Shown: piece after piece, positions 43,136-52,700 of the stretch
How positions within the stretch are numbered: the stretch's first letter is position 1
Layout: every line of letters starts with the position of its first letter
Assembly: GCA_003255745.1 (NCBI GenBank)
Contig: QKYL01000001.1
Span: 124,001-188,000 of the forward strand
Source: Paracoccus saliphilus
GTDB lineage: Bacteria > Pseudomonadota > Alphaproteobacteria > Rhodobacterales > Rhodobacteraceae
DNA: 64,000 nt
Direction of reading: 5' to 3'
The notes under the pieces: model-generated
Told to the model about the DNA's origin: nothing
Seen by the model: only the letters and a program-made list of their open reading frames with translations
The model's database searches: none
Translations under genes and position numbers: made by a program

Positions 43136-44550
43136 GCCTGCTTCTGTCCGCCGAGAATGTTTCCGTCCATGCCGGGTCCGAATGCCTGGTCCAGCCCGCG
43201 TCGCTTGCGCTGCACGCGGGGCGCCCCCTGACGATCCTGGGCGAAACCGGATCGGGCAAAAGCCTTTTGGCGCAGGCGATCATAGGCACGCTGCCGTCGG
43301 GCCTGACGGCAGCGGGGCGCGTGCAGGTCGCGGGCCAGGTCTTTGATCCGGGTCGGCCCTCCACCTTCAGGCGCCTCTGGGGGCGCCAGATCGGGATCCT
43401 GCCGCAGGAACCCTGGCTGTCCCTGGACCCGCTGATGCCCGCCGCGGCCCAGGTATCCGAGGGTCATGCCCTGGTCCGCGGCCTGCCCTGGGATCAGGCC
43501 CGCGCCGCCGCTGCCGGGGATCTGGCGCAACTGGGCCTGGCGCAGGCGGGCCACCGGCGGCCCGATCAGCTGTCGGGCGGCATGGCGCAGCGCGCAGCCT
43601 TTGCCGCCGCCCGTGCCGGAGGCGCCCGCATCGTGATTGCGGACGAGCCGACCAAGGGCCTGGACGCCGGTCGCCGGAACGACATCAGCGCCCTGTTGCT
43701 GGCCGAAACCGCGGCGGGCGGCGGGCTGCTGACCATCACTCATGATCTTGCGCTGGCCCGCGCGCTGAGCGGCGACCTGGTGGTGGTTCTGAACGGCCGC
43801 ATCGTCGAGCGGGGACCGGCCGCGCAGGTGCTGGCCGACCCGCAGCACGATTACACCCGCGCGTTGATCGCCGCCGATCCGGCCGCCTGGCCGCACCCTC
43901 GGCCGCGGCAGGTGGCCGGCGCAACGGTGTTGAGCGCCAGCGGGTTGTCGGTCGCACGGGGCGGGCGGGTGCTGATTTCCGGCATGGACATCGATCTGCG
44001 GCCCGGGCACATCATCGGCATTTCCGGCCCAAGCGGCTGCGGCAAGTCCACCTTGGGCGACGCACTTCTGGGACTGGTTCCCTTGGCGGGCGGAACCGTC
44101 ACCCGCGCGCCGGGCTGCGCGGCGGTCCGGTTCCAGAAGCTGTACCAAGACCCGCCCAGTGCATTTCCCGGCAGCGTGACCCTGGGGCGGTCGCTGGCCG
44201 ACCTTGTTGCGCGGCACCGGCTGGACAAGGGCCGCATCGGCGCGCTGCTGGACCGGCTGCGCCTGTCGCCGCAACTGCTGCAGCGCCGTCCGTCGGAGGT
44301 GTCGGGGGGCGAGTTGCAGCGGATGGCGCTGCTGCGCGTTCTGCTGCTGGATCCGGTGTTCCTGTTCGCGGACGAGCCGACCTCTCGGCTGGACCTGATC
44401 ACGCAGGCCCAGGTGACGCGGCTGATGGTCGATGTGGCGCGCGATACGGGGATGGGCCTGCTGATCGTCAGCCATGACACAGACCTTCTGACCAAGGTCT
44501 GCGACCGGGTGATCCGGCTGGACGATCCGGCGCAGACCCGCGCGGCCTAG
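43132..44550 (+). CDS. ABC transporter fused double ATPase (NikDE/DppDF type)
   Basis: The 472-residue protein contains two ATPase domains in one chain. Domain 1 is about 1-230 (Walker A GETGSGKSLL, signature LSGGMAQRAAFAA, Walker B IVIADEPTKGLD). Domain 2 is about 265-470 (Walker [13 protein letters not shown], signature VSGGELQRMALLR, Walker B FLFADEPTSRLD). In domain 1 the Q-loop region reads ILPQEPWLSLDP. Nickel and dipeptide importers usually have two separate ATPases; here they are fused. Its stop shares a CTAG with the convergent glycosyltransferase gene. Confidence 0.94.
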   Translation: MSLLLSAENVSVHAGSECLVQPASLALHAGRPLTILGETGSGKSLLAQAIIGTLPSGLTAAGRVQVAGQVFDPGRPSTFRRLWGRQIGILPQEPWLSLDPLMPAAAQVSEGHALVRGLPWDQARAAAAGDLAQLGLAQAGHRRPDQLSGGMAQRAAFAAARAGGARIVIADEPTKGLDAGRRNDISALLLAETAAGGGLLTITHDLALARALSGDLVVVLNGRIVERGPAAQVLADPQHDYTRALIAADPAAWPHPRPRQVAGATVLSASGLSVARGGRVLISGMDIDLRPGHIIGISGPSGCGKSTLGDALLGLVPLAGGTVTRAPGCAAVRFQKLYQDPPSAFPGSVTLGRSLADLVARHRLDKGRIGALLDRLRLSPQLLQRRPSEVSGGELQRMALLRVLLLDPVFLFADEPTSRLDLITQAQVTRLMVDVARDTGMGLLIVSHDTDLLTKVCDRVIRLDDPAQTRAA

Positions 44551-45605
44551 GGCGCCAGCCCGTCCAGCACCGACCCCGCCAGCCGCGCCGCGTCGTCCCA
44601 ACCCGGCAGCAGCGCCCCGGCCCGCGCGGCGGCTGCGGCGCGGGCCGCCCTTGCCTGGGGGTCGGCCAGAAGGTCGCGCAAGGCAGCGGCCAGCGCCTGC
44701 GGGTCGTCGGGTGCGACCAGGATGCCGGCATCCGGAGGCACAGTGCCGGGCACCGCGCCCGCAAGGGTGCTGACGATCGGCAGGCCATGCGACAGCGCCT
44801 CGTCAAAGACGATCCCATAGCCTTCGTAGCGGGTCGCCAGGGCAAAGATCGATGCGCCGCGGTAAAGATCCTGCAGATCGTCGGCGGGCAAGCGTCCGGC
44901 CAGAACCAGCCGCGCGCCCAGGTCAAGGTCCGCGACCTGCGCCGTCAGTTCGGCCGCATGCGCCAGGTCCCACGGCGTGCCGACGATCACGGCCTGCCAG
45001 TCCATGTCGCGCAGGCGGGACAGCGCCGCGATCAGGACGTCATGTCCCTTGCGCGGGTGCAGGATGCCGACCGACAGGATCAGCGGCGGCTGCGCGGCAG
45101 TCACCTCCAGCTTTCGTGCGGGCCGGACGGTGCCCGGGCGCACCACCGTGACGCAGGTCGTCGGCACGTCATAACGCTGGATCAGCATGTCGCGGGTATG
45201 GGGGCTGGGCACCAGAACGTGGCGCGCCAGGGCGAGGTTGGCCCGCTCAGTCCGCCACAGGTGATCGGCCAGATCGGCGGGCAGGGCACTTTCCTGCGCC
45301 AGCGGGTGGTGGATCAGGGCGATGATCGGCGCCCGCACCCGCGCCAGACCTTTTGTGTTCAGCGCGCCAAAGGCCAGCCCGTCGATGATGACCGGCACAT
45401 CGGCGGGCAGTGCAGCCAGCTGGTCCAGCGCGGCGTCCATGTCCGTGTCATTTGGCGTCGGAAAGCTGTCGGGCAGTTGGACCACCTGCATCGCGCGTCC
45501 TTGGGCGCGCAACCCTTCGACCAGACGGCGATCATAGATATAGCCGCCGGTCAGCGTGGTGCTGTCGCCCGGCAGGGCGAGCGCGGCGGGGCGAGGATTT
45601 GTCAT
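44547..45605 (-). CDS. GT4-family glycosyltransferase
   Basis: The 352-residue protein has the GT-B fold of family 4: a nucleotide-binding C-terminal half with ILSVGILHPRKGHDVLIAAL (about 190-209), ALATRYEGYGIVFDEALSHGLPIV (the EX7E region, about 275-298) and a Gly-rich loop GGYIYDRRLVEGL at the N-terminus. It would transfer a sugar to a lipid or glycan acceptor at the cytoplasmic face. It is the last gene of a four-gene envelope operon; its ATG overlaps the flippase-like stop as ATGA. Donor and acceptor are unknown. Confidence 0.88.
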   Translation of the reverse strand: MTNPRPAALALPGDSTTLTGGYIYDRRLVEGLRAQGRAMQVVQLPDSFPTPNDTDMDAALDQLAALPADVPVIIDGLAFGALNTKGLARVRAPIIALIHHPLAQESALPADLADHLWRTERANLALARHVLVPSPHTRDMLIQRYDVPTTCVTVVRPGTVRPARKLEVTAAQPPLILSVGILHPRKGHDVLIAALSRLRDMDWQAVIVGTPWDLAHAAELTAQVADLDLGARLVLAGRLPADDLQDLYRGASIFALATRYEGYGIVFDEALSHGLPIVSTLAGAVPGTVPPDAGILVAPDDPQALAAALRDLLADPQARAARAAAAARAGALLPGWDDAARLAGSVLDGLAP

Positions 45606-46555
45606 GGATCGGCCTTTGCGGCAACAGGAACAAGGGGCGCCGGCTGCGCCCTGCGGCCCTGGACCAGCAGCACGATCAGGCCCGGAAGGGAGCTGGCAAG
45701 AAACATCAGGCCAAAGGCAAGGCTGGCCGCCAGGCCCGCCGCGGCACCAGCCCCCGCCAGCGGAAACAGGGCGGCCGCCGCCCCTTCGCGCCACCCCCAT
45801 CCGCTGATCGTCAGGGGAAGGATCATCGTCAGCAGGATCAGGGGCACCAGAACGGCAGCCTGGACCGGCGACAGGACAGTGCCCGTGGCCCGCGCGCAGA
45901 AGGCGAAGGCCGCTAGGTTCGCGGCGGTGATTGCCAGGTTCAGCAGGATCTGGCGGGGCAGCGCGTTTCGGCTGAGCAGGGTCAGCCGGATCATACGCCG
46001 CAGGTCACGCCCGCCCGCACCCACGCGGCCCGGCAGGCGCCCCCCGAAAGCGATGGCCAAGATGCCAATGGTTCCCGTGGCCAGCAGGACCGCGACCAGC
46101 CACAGAATCGACGGGGGCAGGTCCAGACCGCCCGGTACCAGTGTCGCGGCTATGGCGCCGGTCAGCAGGATGACCAACAGTGCCGCCTGGCCGGCCAGAC
46201 GCTCGATCGCGACGGCCGCCGCTGCTCGGCGCAGCCCGGTCTTGTGCCGCGCGCGCAGCGCCCGCCCGGCATCGCCGACGACGCCGCCCGGCAGCGATTG
46301 GTTCACCACCTGCGCCAGATAATATTCCGCGACTGCCCGGCGCCGCGAAATGATCTGGCCCAGCTGCCGGGCCGTGACCCGCCACCGCCAGGCCGACAGC
46401 AACGTCTGCAGCGTCAACGCGCCCAAGGCCGCCGCCAGCCAGCCGGGCTTCGCCCCGGCCAGGATGCGCAGCGCCTGCCGCCCGTCGAAGCTTGCCCAGA
46501 ACAGGCTCAGCAACAGCACGGCACCCATGATCTGCAGCGTCCGGGTCCAGGTCAT
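45602..46555 (-). CDS. Flippase-like membrane protein (UPF0104 / LPG synthase membrane-domain family)
   Basis: The 317-residue protein is almost entirely membrane helices (about 8). It carries the family segment EYYLAQVVNQSLPGGVVGDAGRALRA (sequence about 77-102) and GWGWREGAAAALF near residue 245. The family is related to the membrane half of lysyl-phosphatidylglycerol synthase, which flips aminoacyl lipids; members without the synthase domain are found beside lipid or glycan biosynthesis genes. By context it may flip the lipid product of this operon. Both ends overlap neighbours as ATGA. Confidence 0.85.
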   Translation of the reverse strand: MTWTRTLQIMGAVLLLSLFWASFDGRQALRILAGAKPGWLAAALGALTLQTLLSAWRWRVTARQLGQIISRRRAVAEYYLAQVVNQSLPGGVVGDAGRALRARHKTGLRRAAAAVAIERLAGQAALLVILLTGAIAATLVPGGLDLPPSILWLVAVLLATGTIGILAIAFGGRLPGRVGAGGRDLRRMIRLTLLSRNALPRQILLNLAITAANLAAFAFCARATGTVLSPVQAAVLVPLILLTMILPLTISGWGWREGAAAALFPLAGAGAAAGLAASLAFGLMFLASSLPGLIVLLVQGRRAQPAPLVPVAAKADP

Positions 46556-48177
46556 GCGGGCGGGTCCCCCGCCGGTCCCGAAAAGCTGCGCAGGATGCGG
46601 TTCCGCAGTTCTTCCATCGGCAAGGGCATCTTGTCCTGTGGCGGGATCAGGCCCGGCACCAGACCCCAGGGCGCTGTCCGCTCCACCAGGTGCGCAGGCC
46701 CCAGCACGTGGATCGGCACCTGCCGCCGTTCATCCAGCCCGATCGAGCTGGCCGCCTGATGGTCGCCGATCAGGATCATCAGCGGCGGATCATCCGCATG
46801 CAGCCGGGCATAGTCCAGCACCGTCCGCAGGGTGTAGCCGATGGACTGGCGGTACTGCCGGCGCACCCTTTCGCGGTCGCGCCACACGACCTCGGGCGGG
46901 TCCCCCGCCTGCGCCATGGCGTCAAAGACCGTGCCGTCGCCCACCTGATCCCACGCCACCATTTCAGGCACCGGCACCCAAGGCGCGTGGGACGAAATCA
47001 GCGCGATCTGGGCGAACAGCCGCTGCGGATGCTGCCCGGTCCGCAGCAGGCGATCGACCGCTGCCAGCGTGAACTGATCAGGCATGGTCACCCAGTTGAA
47101 GGGCAGCCCGCGATAGCCCAGATCGGGCGCGGCAAGGATTGTCTGGAACCCCATCGTCGTGGCCTCGGGCCAGGGGCGAACAACGGCGGGCATGACGGCG
47201 GCGGTGTGGAACCCCGCAGCGCGTGCGTGGTGAAACAGCGTCCTGCGCCCGCTGGCAATGGCCGCCTGATAGCGCGTCTGGTCGTTGATCAGCAACCCGT
47301 TGGCCAAGGTCGCATGGGCCAGCCAGCTTTGCCCGCCATGGGTTGGAGAGGTCACGAAACCGGACCGCATGGCCAGCCCCGCCCTCTGCAACCCGCTTTC
47401 GGCATCCGCCAGGATCTTCAGGTGTTGCCCGGCATAGAAGGGGGTGTCGAAACTGGTCCGGCCATAGCTTTCCAAAAAAATCACCAGCACGTCGCGGTCG
47501 ATCAGCGCCAAGTGGTCGGGCAGCATGTCCACCTTGTCCTGTGCCACCTCGGTGCGAAACGCCCGCAACTCGGCCATCGTGCGGGCGGCAAGTGCGGTCC
47601 GCTCCACGCCATAGAGCGTTGCGTGGGGCATAGGCGGGTCGATCCCCGCGCGGGGCAGAATGATCAGCGCGCCTGCAAGCCCCGCGCTTGCCGTCAGACC
47701 GAACCACCGAAGGCGGCGCCTTTGTCCGGCCAGGCGCATCCAGATGCCAGTGGCCCACCACAGGGCGGCCATCAGCCCGATCACCAGCCCCGCCGCCGCC
47801 GCGATCGCGGCCGCCGCCGCAAAGCCGCCCAGGCTGCCCGCCAGCAGCCGCACCGAGGCGTCGATCAGCGGCAGATCCCCCACCGGGTTGAAACGCCGGC
47901 CCAGACTTTCCAGCATGGCCAGATCGGCCAGCTTCAGCAGTGTCACCAGCAGGATCACGGCCGCAACCATCGGACGCATCACCCTGCCGGCCCATGTCGT
48001 ACCCAGTCCCACCAGCGCCAGTGGGATGATCGCCACCTCGGGCGCAGGGCGCAGCCATGCGGCAGGGGACAGATCGGCGGGATGGGCGGGCAGGACGATG
48101 ATCCCATGCAGGATCAGGACCGCCAGCAGCGCCCCGACAGGCAGGCGCGCGCGGCTCAACGGTGTCTCCACAGCCAC
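46552..48177 (-). CDS. Membrane-anchored alkaline-phosphatase-superfamily enzyme (LtaS/sulfatase-like)
   Basis: The 541-residue protein has four or five helices in its first 180 residues and a periplasmic hydrolase domain afterwards. Metal-site elements are VLVIFLESYG (Glu, about 228-237), Ser in THGGQSWLAH as candidate nucleophile (about 272-281), a His in ALISSHAPW and Asp-His in MILIGDHQAAS. This is the LtaS/EptA-like arrangement, where an enzyme moves a phospho-headgroup from a lipid, though hydrolase activity is equally possible. The start is GTG (48177 or 48171), overlapping the CDP-alcohol transferase end by 16-22 bases. Confidence 0.85.
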   Translation of the reverse strand: MAVETPLSRARLPVGALLAVLILHGIIVLPAHPADLSPAAWLRPAPEVAIIPLALVGLGTTWAGRVMRPMVAAVILLVTLLKLADLAMLESLGRRFNPVGDLPLIDASVRLLAGSLGGFAAAAAIAAAAGLVIGLMAALWWATGIWMRLAGQRRRLRWFGLTASAGLAGALIILPRAGIDPPMPHATLYGVERTALAARTMAELRAFRTEVAQDKVDMLPDHLALIDRDVLVIFLESYGRTSFDTPFYAGQHLKILADAESGLQRAGLAMRSGFVTSPTHGGQSWLAHATLANGLLINDQTRYQAAIASGRRTLFHHARAAGFHTAAVMPAVVRPWPEATTMGFQTILAAPDLGYRGLPFNWVTMPDQFTLAAVDRLLRTGQHPQRLFAQIALISSHAPWVPVPEMVAWDQVGDGTVFDAMAQAGDPPEVVWRDRERVRRQYRQSIGYTLRTVLDYARLHADDPPLMILIGDHQAASSIGLDERRQVPIHVLGPAHLVERTAPWGLVPGLIPPQDKMPLPMEELRNRILRSFSGPAGDPPA

Positions 48178-48890
48178 AGCAGGTCGCGGCCAAAGGACCA
48201 GGTCAGCGCCAGCGCAGCCAGCCGCGCCAGCACCGTCGCCCCATCCTGCGGCAGGGGCGGCAGCTGCAGGACGATCAATGTGGCCAGCTGCACGACGCAG
48301 ACCGTCTTGCGCGCCAGGCTGGGGGGAAGGGGCGCCCTGATCCAGGGCCAGATCGCCCCGGCTGCGACAAAGGCATAGCGCATCAGCCCCAAGGCCAGAA
48401 CCGCCGGCCCAAGGGGTCCGGCGGCCACCGCATGCAGCGCAAGAACAAGGGCAAGGGCCGCGTCCACCTCCATGTCGAAGCGACCGCCGAATTGCGACAC
48501 CAGGCCGCTGCGCCGGGCCAGGAACCCGTCCACGCCGTCCAGGGCCAGGGCCACGCCCGCCACCGCACCCACGACCCAGCCAGCCGCCGCCCCGGCAGCA
48601 AGAGGTGCCAGCAACGCCGTCGCCAGTGCCAAGCGCATCAAGGTGACGCCGTTGCAGGCGCCGACCCGGTCATGCGGGTAATGCCGCCGCATCCCTTCGA
48701 CCACCAGTCCGGTCGCCAGAAGAAAGATCGCTGCCCCCGGCCAGATCGCCTGTCCCTGGTTCAAGATCAGCCCAGAGGTCGCCAGGTGGACGATCAGGGC
48801 TGCCGCCACGGCCGTTGCAAGACCCCGGGGCAGGCGAGTCGGCCCGGTCCTGCATGTGGTTGTGGTCGCACGGGAATGGGGCATCTGCAT
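48156..48890 (-). CDS. CDP-alcohol phosphatidyltransferase family membrane protein
   Basis: The 244-residue protein has the full family motif DG-x2-AR-x8-G-x3-D-x3-D: it reads DGFLARRSGLVSQFGGRFD followed by MEVD (about residues 129-151). About six helices surround it. Such enzymes replace the CMP of a CDP-activated lipid or alcohol to make a phosphodiester lipid. It is the first gene of the four-gene envelope operon, which supports synthesis of a phospholipid or phosphoglycolipid here. The ATG lies after an unusual Thr/Arg-rich start (RATTTTCRTGPTRLPRG), so a later start is conceivable. The 102 bases between this gene and cytochrome b561 are a divergent promoter region. Confidence 0.88.
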   Translation of the reverse strand: MQMPHSRATTTTCRTGPTRLPRGLATAVAAALIVHLATSGLILNQGQAIWPGAAIFLLATGLVVEGMRRHYPHDRVGACNGVTLMRLALATALLAPLAAGAAAGWVVGAVAGVALALDGVDGFLARRSGLVSQFGGRFDMEVDAALALVLALHAVAAGPLGPAVLALGLMRYAFVAAGAIWPWIRAPLPPSLARKTVCVVQLATLIVLQLPPLPQDGATVLARLAALALTWSFGRDLLWLWRHR

Positions 48891-48992
48891 CAGACGACCA
48901 TATGGCCGGTTCGTCCGCCGTCAAGCTGCGGTGCAAAAAGCTATGCGGAACGGCAGGTTCGGACTATCCTGCGGCAAGAGGAGGATCTGGCG

Positions 48993-49553
48993 ATGGATCA
49001 TCACGATCCCGGCTATGGCACGACGGCCCGCGTGCTGCACTGGATTGTCGCGGCGGCGGTCCTGGCGATGATCCCGGCGGGGCTGATCATGGTCCGGGAC
49101 GGGTTAGATCGCGGGCTGCAGGATGTCCTGTTCATCTTCCACAAGAACCTGGGCAGCATTCTGATCCCAATCGTGGCCCTGCGGGTGATCTGGAGGATCA
49201 CGCATCCGGCGCCGCCGTTGCCCGCAACCCTGCCGGCCTGGCAGCGGCGGGCGGCGCGCGGGTCTCACCTGGCCCTGTACGTCCTGATGGTCGCGCTGCC
49301 CCTCAGCGGCTATGTCCGGGTGCGGGCAGGGGGCTTTCCCATCGAAGGGTTGGACGCCTTGGGCCTGCCGGCGCTGGTGGGCCGCTCCAAGTCGTTGGCC
49401 GAGGTCGCCAGCACGGTGCATGCCGTGGCCGCATTCGCGTTGATCGCGGTGCTGGCGGTGCATCTGGGTGCGGCGCTGCACCATGCCCTGATCCGGCAGG
49501 ACGGCGTCTGGGGCCGCATCTGGCCGCCCCGCGCGCCCGGCCGCCGCACCTGA
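48993..49553 (+). CDS. Cytochrome b561
   Basis: The 186-residue protein has four membrane helices, with haem-ligand candidates His in RVLHWIVAA (helix 1), His in FIFHKNLGS (helix 2) and His residues of helix 4 (STVHAVAAF, LAVHLGAALHH). It is a diheme quinol oxidoreductase of the bacterial b561 family, working at the inner membrane, often associated with superoxide or quinone redox. A very strong ribosome site AGAGGAGGATC lies 8 bases before the ATG. The 18-bp palindrome at 49551 begins at its stop codon. Confidence 0.92.
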   Translation: MDHHDPGYGTTARVLHWIVAAAVLAMIPAGLIMVRDGLDRGLQDVLFIFHKNLGSILIPIVALRVIWRITHPAPPLPATLPAWQRRAARGSHLALYVLMVALPLSGYVRVRAGGFPIEGLDALGLPALVGRSKSLAEVASTVHAVAAFALIAVLAVHLGAALHHALIRQDGVWGRIWPPRAPGRRT

Positions 49554-49568
49554 CCTATGGATAGGTCA
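49551..49568. promoter_or_regulatory. Perfect palindrome between cytochrome b561 and the hybrid kinase
   Basis: TGACCTAT-GG-ATAGGTCA is a perfect 8-2-8 inverted repeat, beginning with the TGA stop of the cytochrome gene. Its length and symmetry fit a dimeric repressor site or a short hairpin for the cytochrome message. No T-run follows. Confidence 0.5.
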
Positions 49569-49679
49569 GGGTGGTTTGATATCGACATTGACCGCTTGAT
49601 CCGCTAGTCAACCACGTCAGCCCGACCGCCGCGATCCACCGTGGCCCAGCCGCATCCATCTTTTTTTGTATCGCCGCAT

Positions 49680-49705
49680 TGAACCTTCCGGTTCTGCCGG
49701 ACGTT
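49680..49705 (+). promoter_or_regulatory. EcfG-like promoter candidate for the phosphorelay operon
   Basis: TGAAC (49680-49684) and CGTT (49702-49705) are 17 bases apart, differing from the alphaproteobacterial general-stress consensus GGAAC-N16/17-CGTT by one base. It lies 53 bases before the hybrid kinase start. No EcfG gene is in the window. Confidence 0.35.
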
Positions 49706-49757
49706 CGACGGTCGCCGTCGAAAAGTTCGGCGGAATGTCGGCGCCGCAGGAGACCCC

Positions 49758-52700
49758 GTGCCAAAGATCCAGGACCTGACCATCCTTGTGGTGATTGCCG
49801 CCTCGCTGGGGGGCGTGCTTTTTCTCGATGCCCAGTTCCCGTTGGGGACGGCCGTCTGGCTGATCTATATCCTGCCGCTGGCGCTGGCTTTTGTTAGTTC
49901 CCAGCCGCTGATACCGGTGGCGGTGGCCGTGCTGGCCTGTGTTCTGATGGGCATCGGCTTCATCTTTGATCAGGCCGGCATCGATCCGCGGGTGGCAGCG
50001 GCCAACCGGACGATGGCGGGGCTGGTCTACCTGGTGTTGGGCCTTGCGGGCCGGGCCTTGATCATCAACCGAGAGCGACTGACCCGAAGCGAATGGGTGC
50101 ACGAGGGTCAGGTCGAGGTGTCCCGTGCAATGCAGGGCGAATTGTCGGCCGAACGGCTTGGCCGGCAGATCCTTCAGGTGCTGGCCGATCGCGTGGGCGC
50201 GCGCGCGGCAGTGGCCTATGCCCGCAATGGCCACGGCTATCAGCGGCTGGCCAGTTGGGGCGTGGACGAGGCTGCCTTGGCCGATCGCGTGCTTGAGGGC
50301 GAGGGTCACCTGGGCCGCTGCGTCGCCGAACGCCGGGTTCTTGGGATCGCCATGGCGCCCGATCAGGCGCTTGGCTGGGCCACGGGCCTCGGCCGCGGGC
50401 GCGCGCCGCATGCGTTGATGGTCCCCCTGCGCGATGGGCAGCTGGTGAATGGTGTGCTGGAATTCGGGCTCGACACCCCGCCCAGCGGGCGCATCGAGGA
50501 GTTGTTCGACCGGATCAGCGACAAGCTGGGGATCGCATTGCGTTCGGCGCAATACCGCGAGCAGCTGCAGGAATTGCTGGAGGAAACCCGCCGTCAGGCC
50601 GAGGAACTTCGTAGCCATACCGAGGAGCTTGCCGCGTCGAACGAGGAACTGGAGGAGCAGACCCGGGCGCTGCAGGACAGCCAGCGGCGGCTGGAAATGC
50701 AGCAGACCGAGTTGGAAAACCAGAACGCCCAGCTGGAAAGCCAGACGCAGGAACTGGAGGAGCAGCGCGATGCGCTGGCCCGGTCCCGCCGCATGCTGGA
50801 GGACCAGGCCGCGCAGCTGGCCCGTGAAAGCCGATACAAGTCCGAATTCGTCGCCAACATGAGCCACGAGCTGCGCACGCCCCTTAATGCGCTGCTGATC
50901 ATGTCCCGCCTGCTGTCGGAGAATCGCGGGCGCAACCTGACCGAGGAGCAGGTCCGGTGGGCCGAAACAATTGAAAGTTCGGGCAAGGATCTTCTGGCGT
51001 TGATCAACGACATCCTTGACCTGTCCAAGATCGAATCGGGCAAGCTTGAACTGTCGCGTGACCGGATCGATCCTCGGACCGTCACAACCAAGCTGGTCCG
51101 CGCTTTCGAGATGCAGGCCAAGAACAAGGGGCTGCAACTGACCGCCGAGGTCGCGCCGGGTGTCGGGGAACTGGAAACCGACTGCCAGCGGCTGGAACAG
51201 GTGCTGCGGAACTTCATCTCGAACGCGCTGAAATTCACCGAACGCGGCCGCGTCACGCTGCGCGTGGCCCCTTTGGGGCAGGGGATCGCCTTTTCGGTCG
51301 AGGATACCGGCATCGGCATCGACGGCGACCAGCAGGAGGCCGTCTTCGAGGCATTCCGTCAGGCCGACGGCACAATCTCGCGCCGGTTCGGCGGCACCGG
51401 GCTGGGCCTGTCGATCTCGCGTGAGCTGGCGGATATTCTGGGCGGGCGCATCACGCTGAGCAGCGAAAAGGGGCGGGGCAGCGTCTTTACCCTGATCCTG
51501 CCGGCAGCCCCCGCCATCCGCCAGCCCGCCTCGGCCACGCGCGCGCAGGGGGGGGCCGTGGTCGCGCCACCCGTGCCCGAGCTGGCAGCGGCGCCCGAGG
51601 CGCTGCTGCTGGACGCGCTGCCGGGGCTGGAGGACGACCGCGCCGCAATCAAGCCGGGCGATCGCGTGATGCTGGTGGTCGAGGATGACCCCGCCTTTGC
51701 CAAGGTCCTTTACGGGCTGGCGCAGGATCTGGGTTTCCGTTGCGTCTGCGTGGGGCGTGCCGACGATGGTGTCCGCGCGGCGCGGCATTTCCTGCCGCAG
51801 GCCATCGTGATGGATGTGGGCCTGCCGGACCATTCCGGCCTGTCAGCGCTGGACCGGCTGAAGCGGGACACCAGCACGCGGCACATTCCCGTCCACATCG
51901 TCTCGGCCAACGACTATACCAAGGAGGCGCTGGCCCAGGGCGCGATCAGCTATATGCTGAAACCCGTTCCGCGCGAGCAGCTGGAACAGGCGATTCGCAG
52001 TCTGGAACACCGGCTGGAACAGCGGCTGCGCTGCGTGCTGATCGTGGAGGACGATCCCGCGCAGATGGAGGGGCTGAAGGCCCTGCTGGCCAGCGACGAG
52101 GTCGAAACGGTGGGCGCCGGCACAGCCGCCGAGGCGCTTCAGATCTGCCGCAGCCGGACCGTGGACTGCATCGTGCTGGACATGACGCTGCCCGATGCGT
52201 CGGGGTTCGAGCTGCTGGAACAGCTGGACGAGGACGGCACCGCCGCCTTTCCGCCGGTCATCGTCTATACCGCCCGTGCCATGAACGAGGCCGAGGAACA
52301 GCGGCTGAGGCGCTATTCCAGCTCGATCATCATCAAGGGCGCCAAGTCGCCCGAGCGTCTGATCAACGAGGTGACGCTGTTCCTGCACCAGGTGGTGTCG
52401 GACCTGCCCGAAAAGCAGCGCGAGATGCTGGCTGCCTCGCTGAACCGCGACGCGCAGCTGGAGGGGCGCCGCATCCTGGTGGTCGAGGACGACATCCGCA
52501 ACGTCTATGCCCTGACCGGCGTGTTCGAGCCGCACGGCGCCAAGGTTCAGATCGCCCGCAACGGCCGCGAGGCGCTGGAGGCATTGGGCCGCATCGCAGA
52601 CGGCGCACAGCCCAGGGTGGACCTGGTGCTGATGGACGTGATGATGCCGGAAATGGACGGGCTGACCGCCACCCGCGAGATCCGAAAGATCGACCGCTGG

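Noticed and set aside
49596..49611. FNR-type site TTGA...TCAA
   Set aside because: The spacer is 8 bases instead of 6, so it does not fit the FNR/CRP-family consensus.
49617..51833. A 738-codon open frame antisense to the hybrid kinase
   Set aside because: It covers kinase domains with clear motifs on the other strand and has a His/Gln/Arg-rich low-complexity look.
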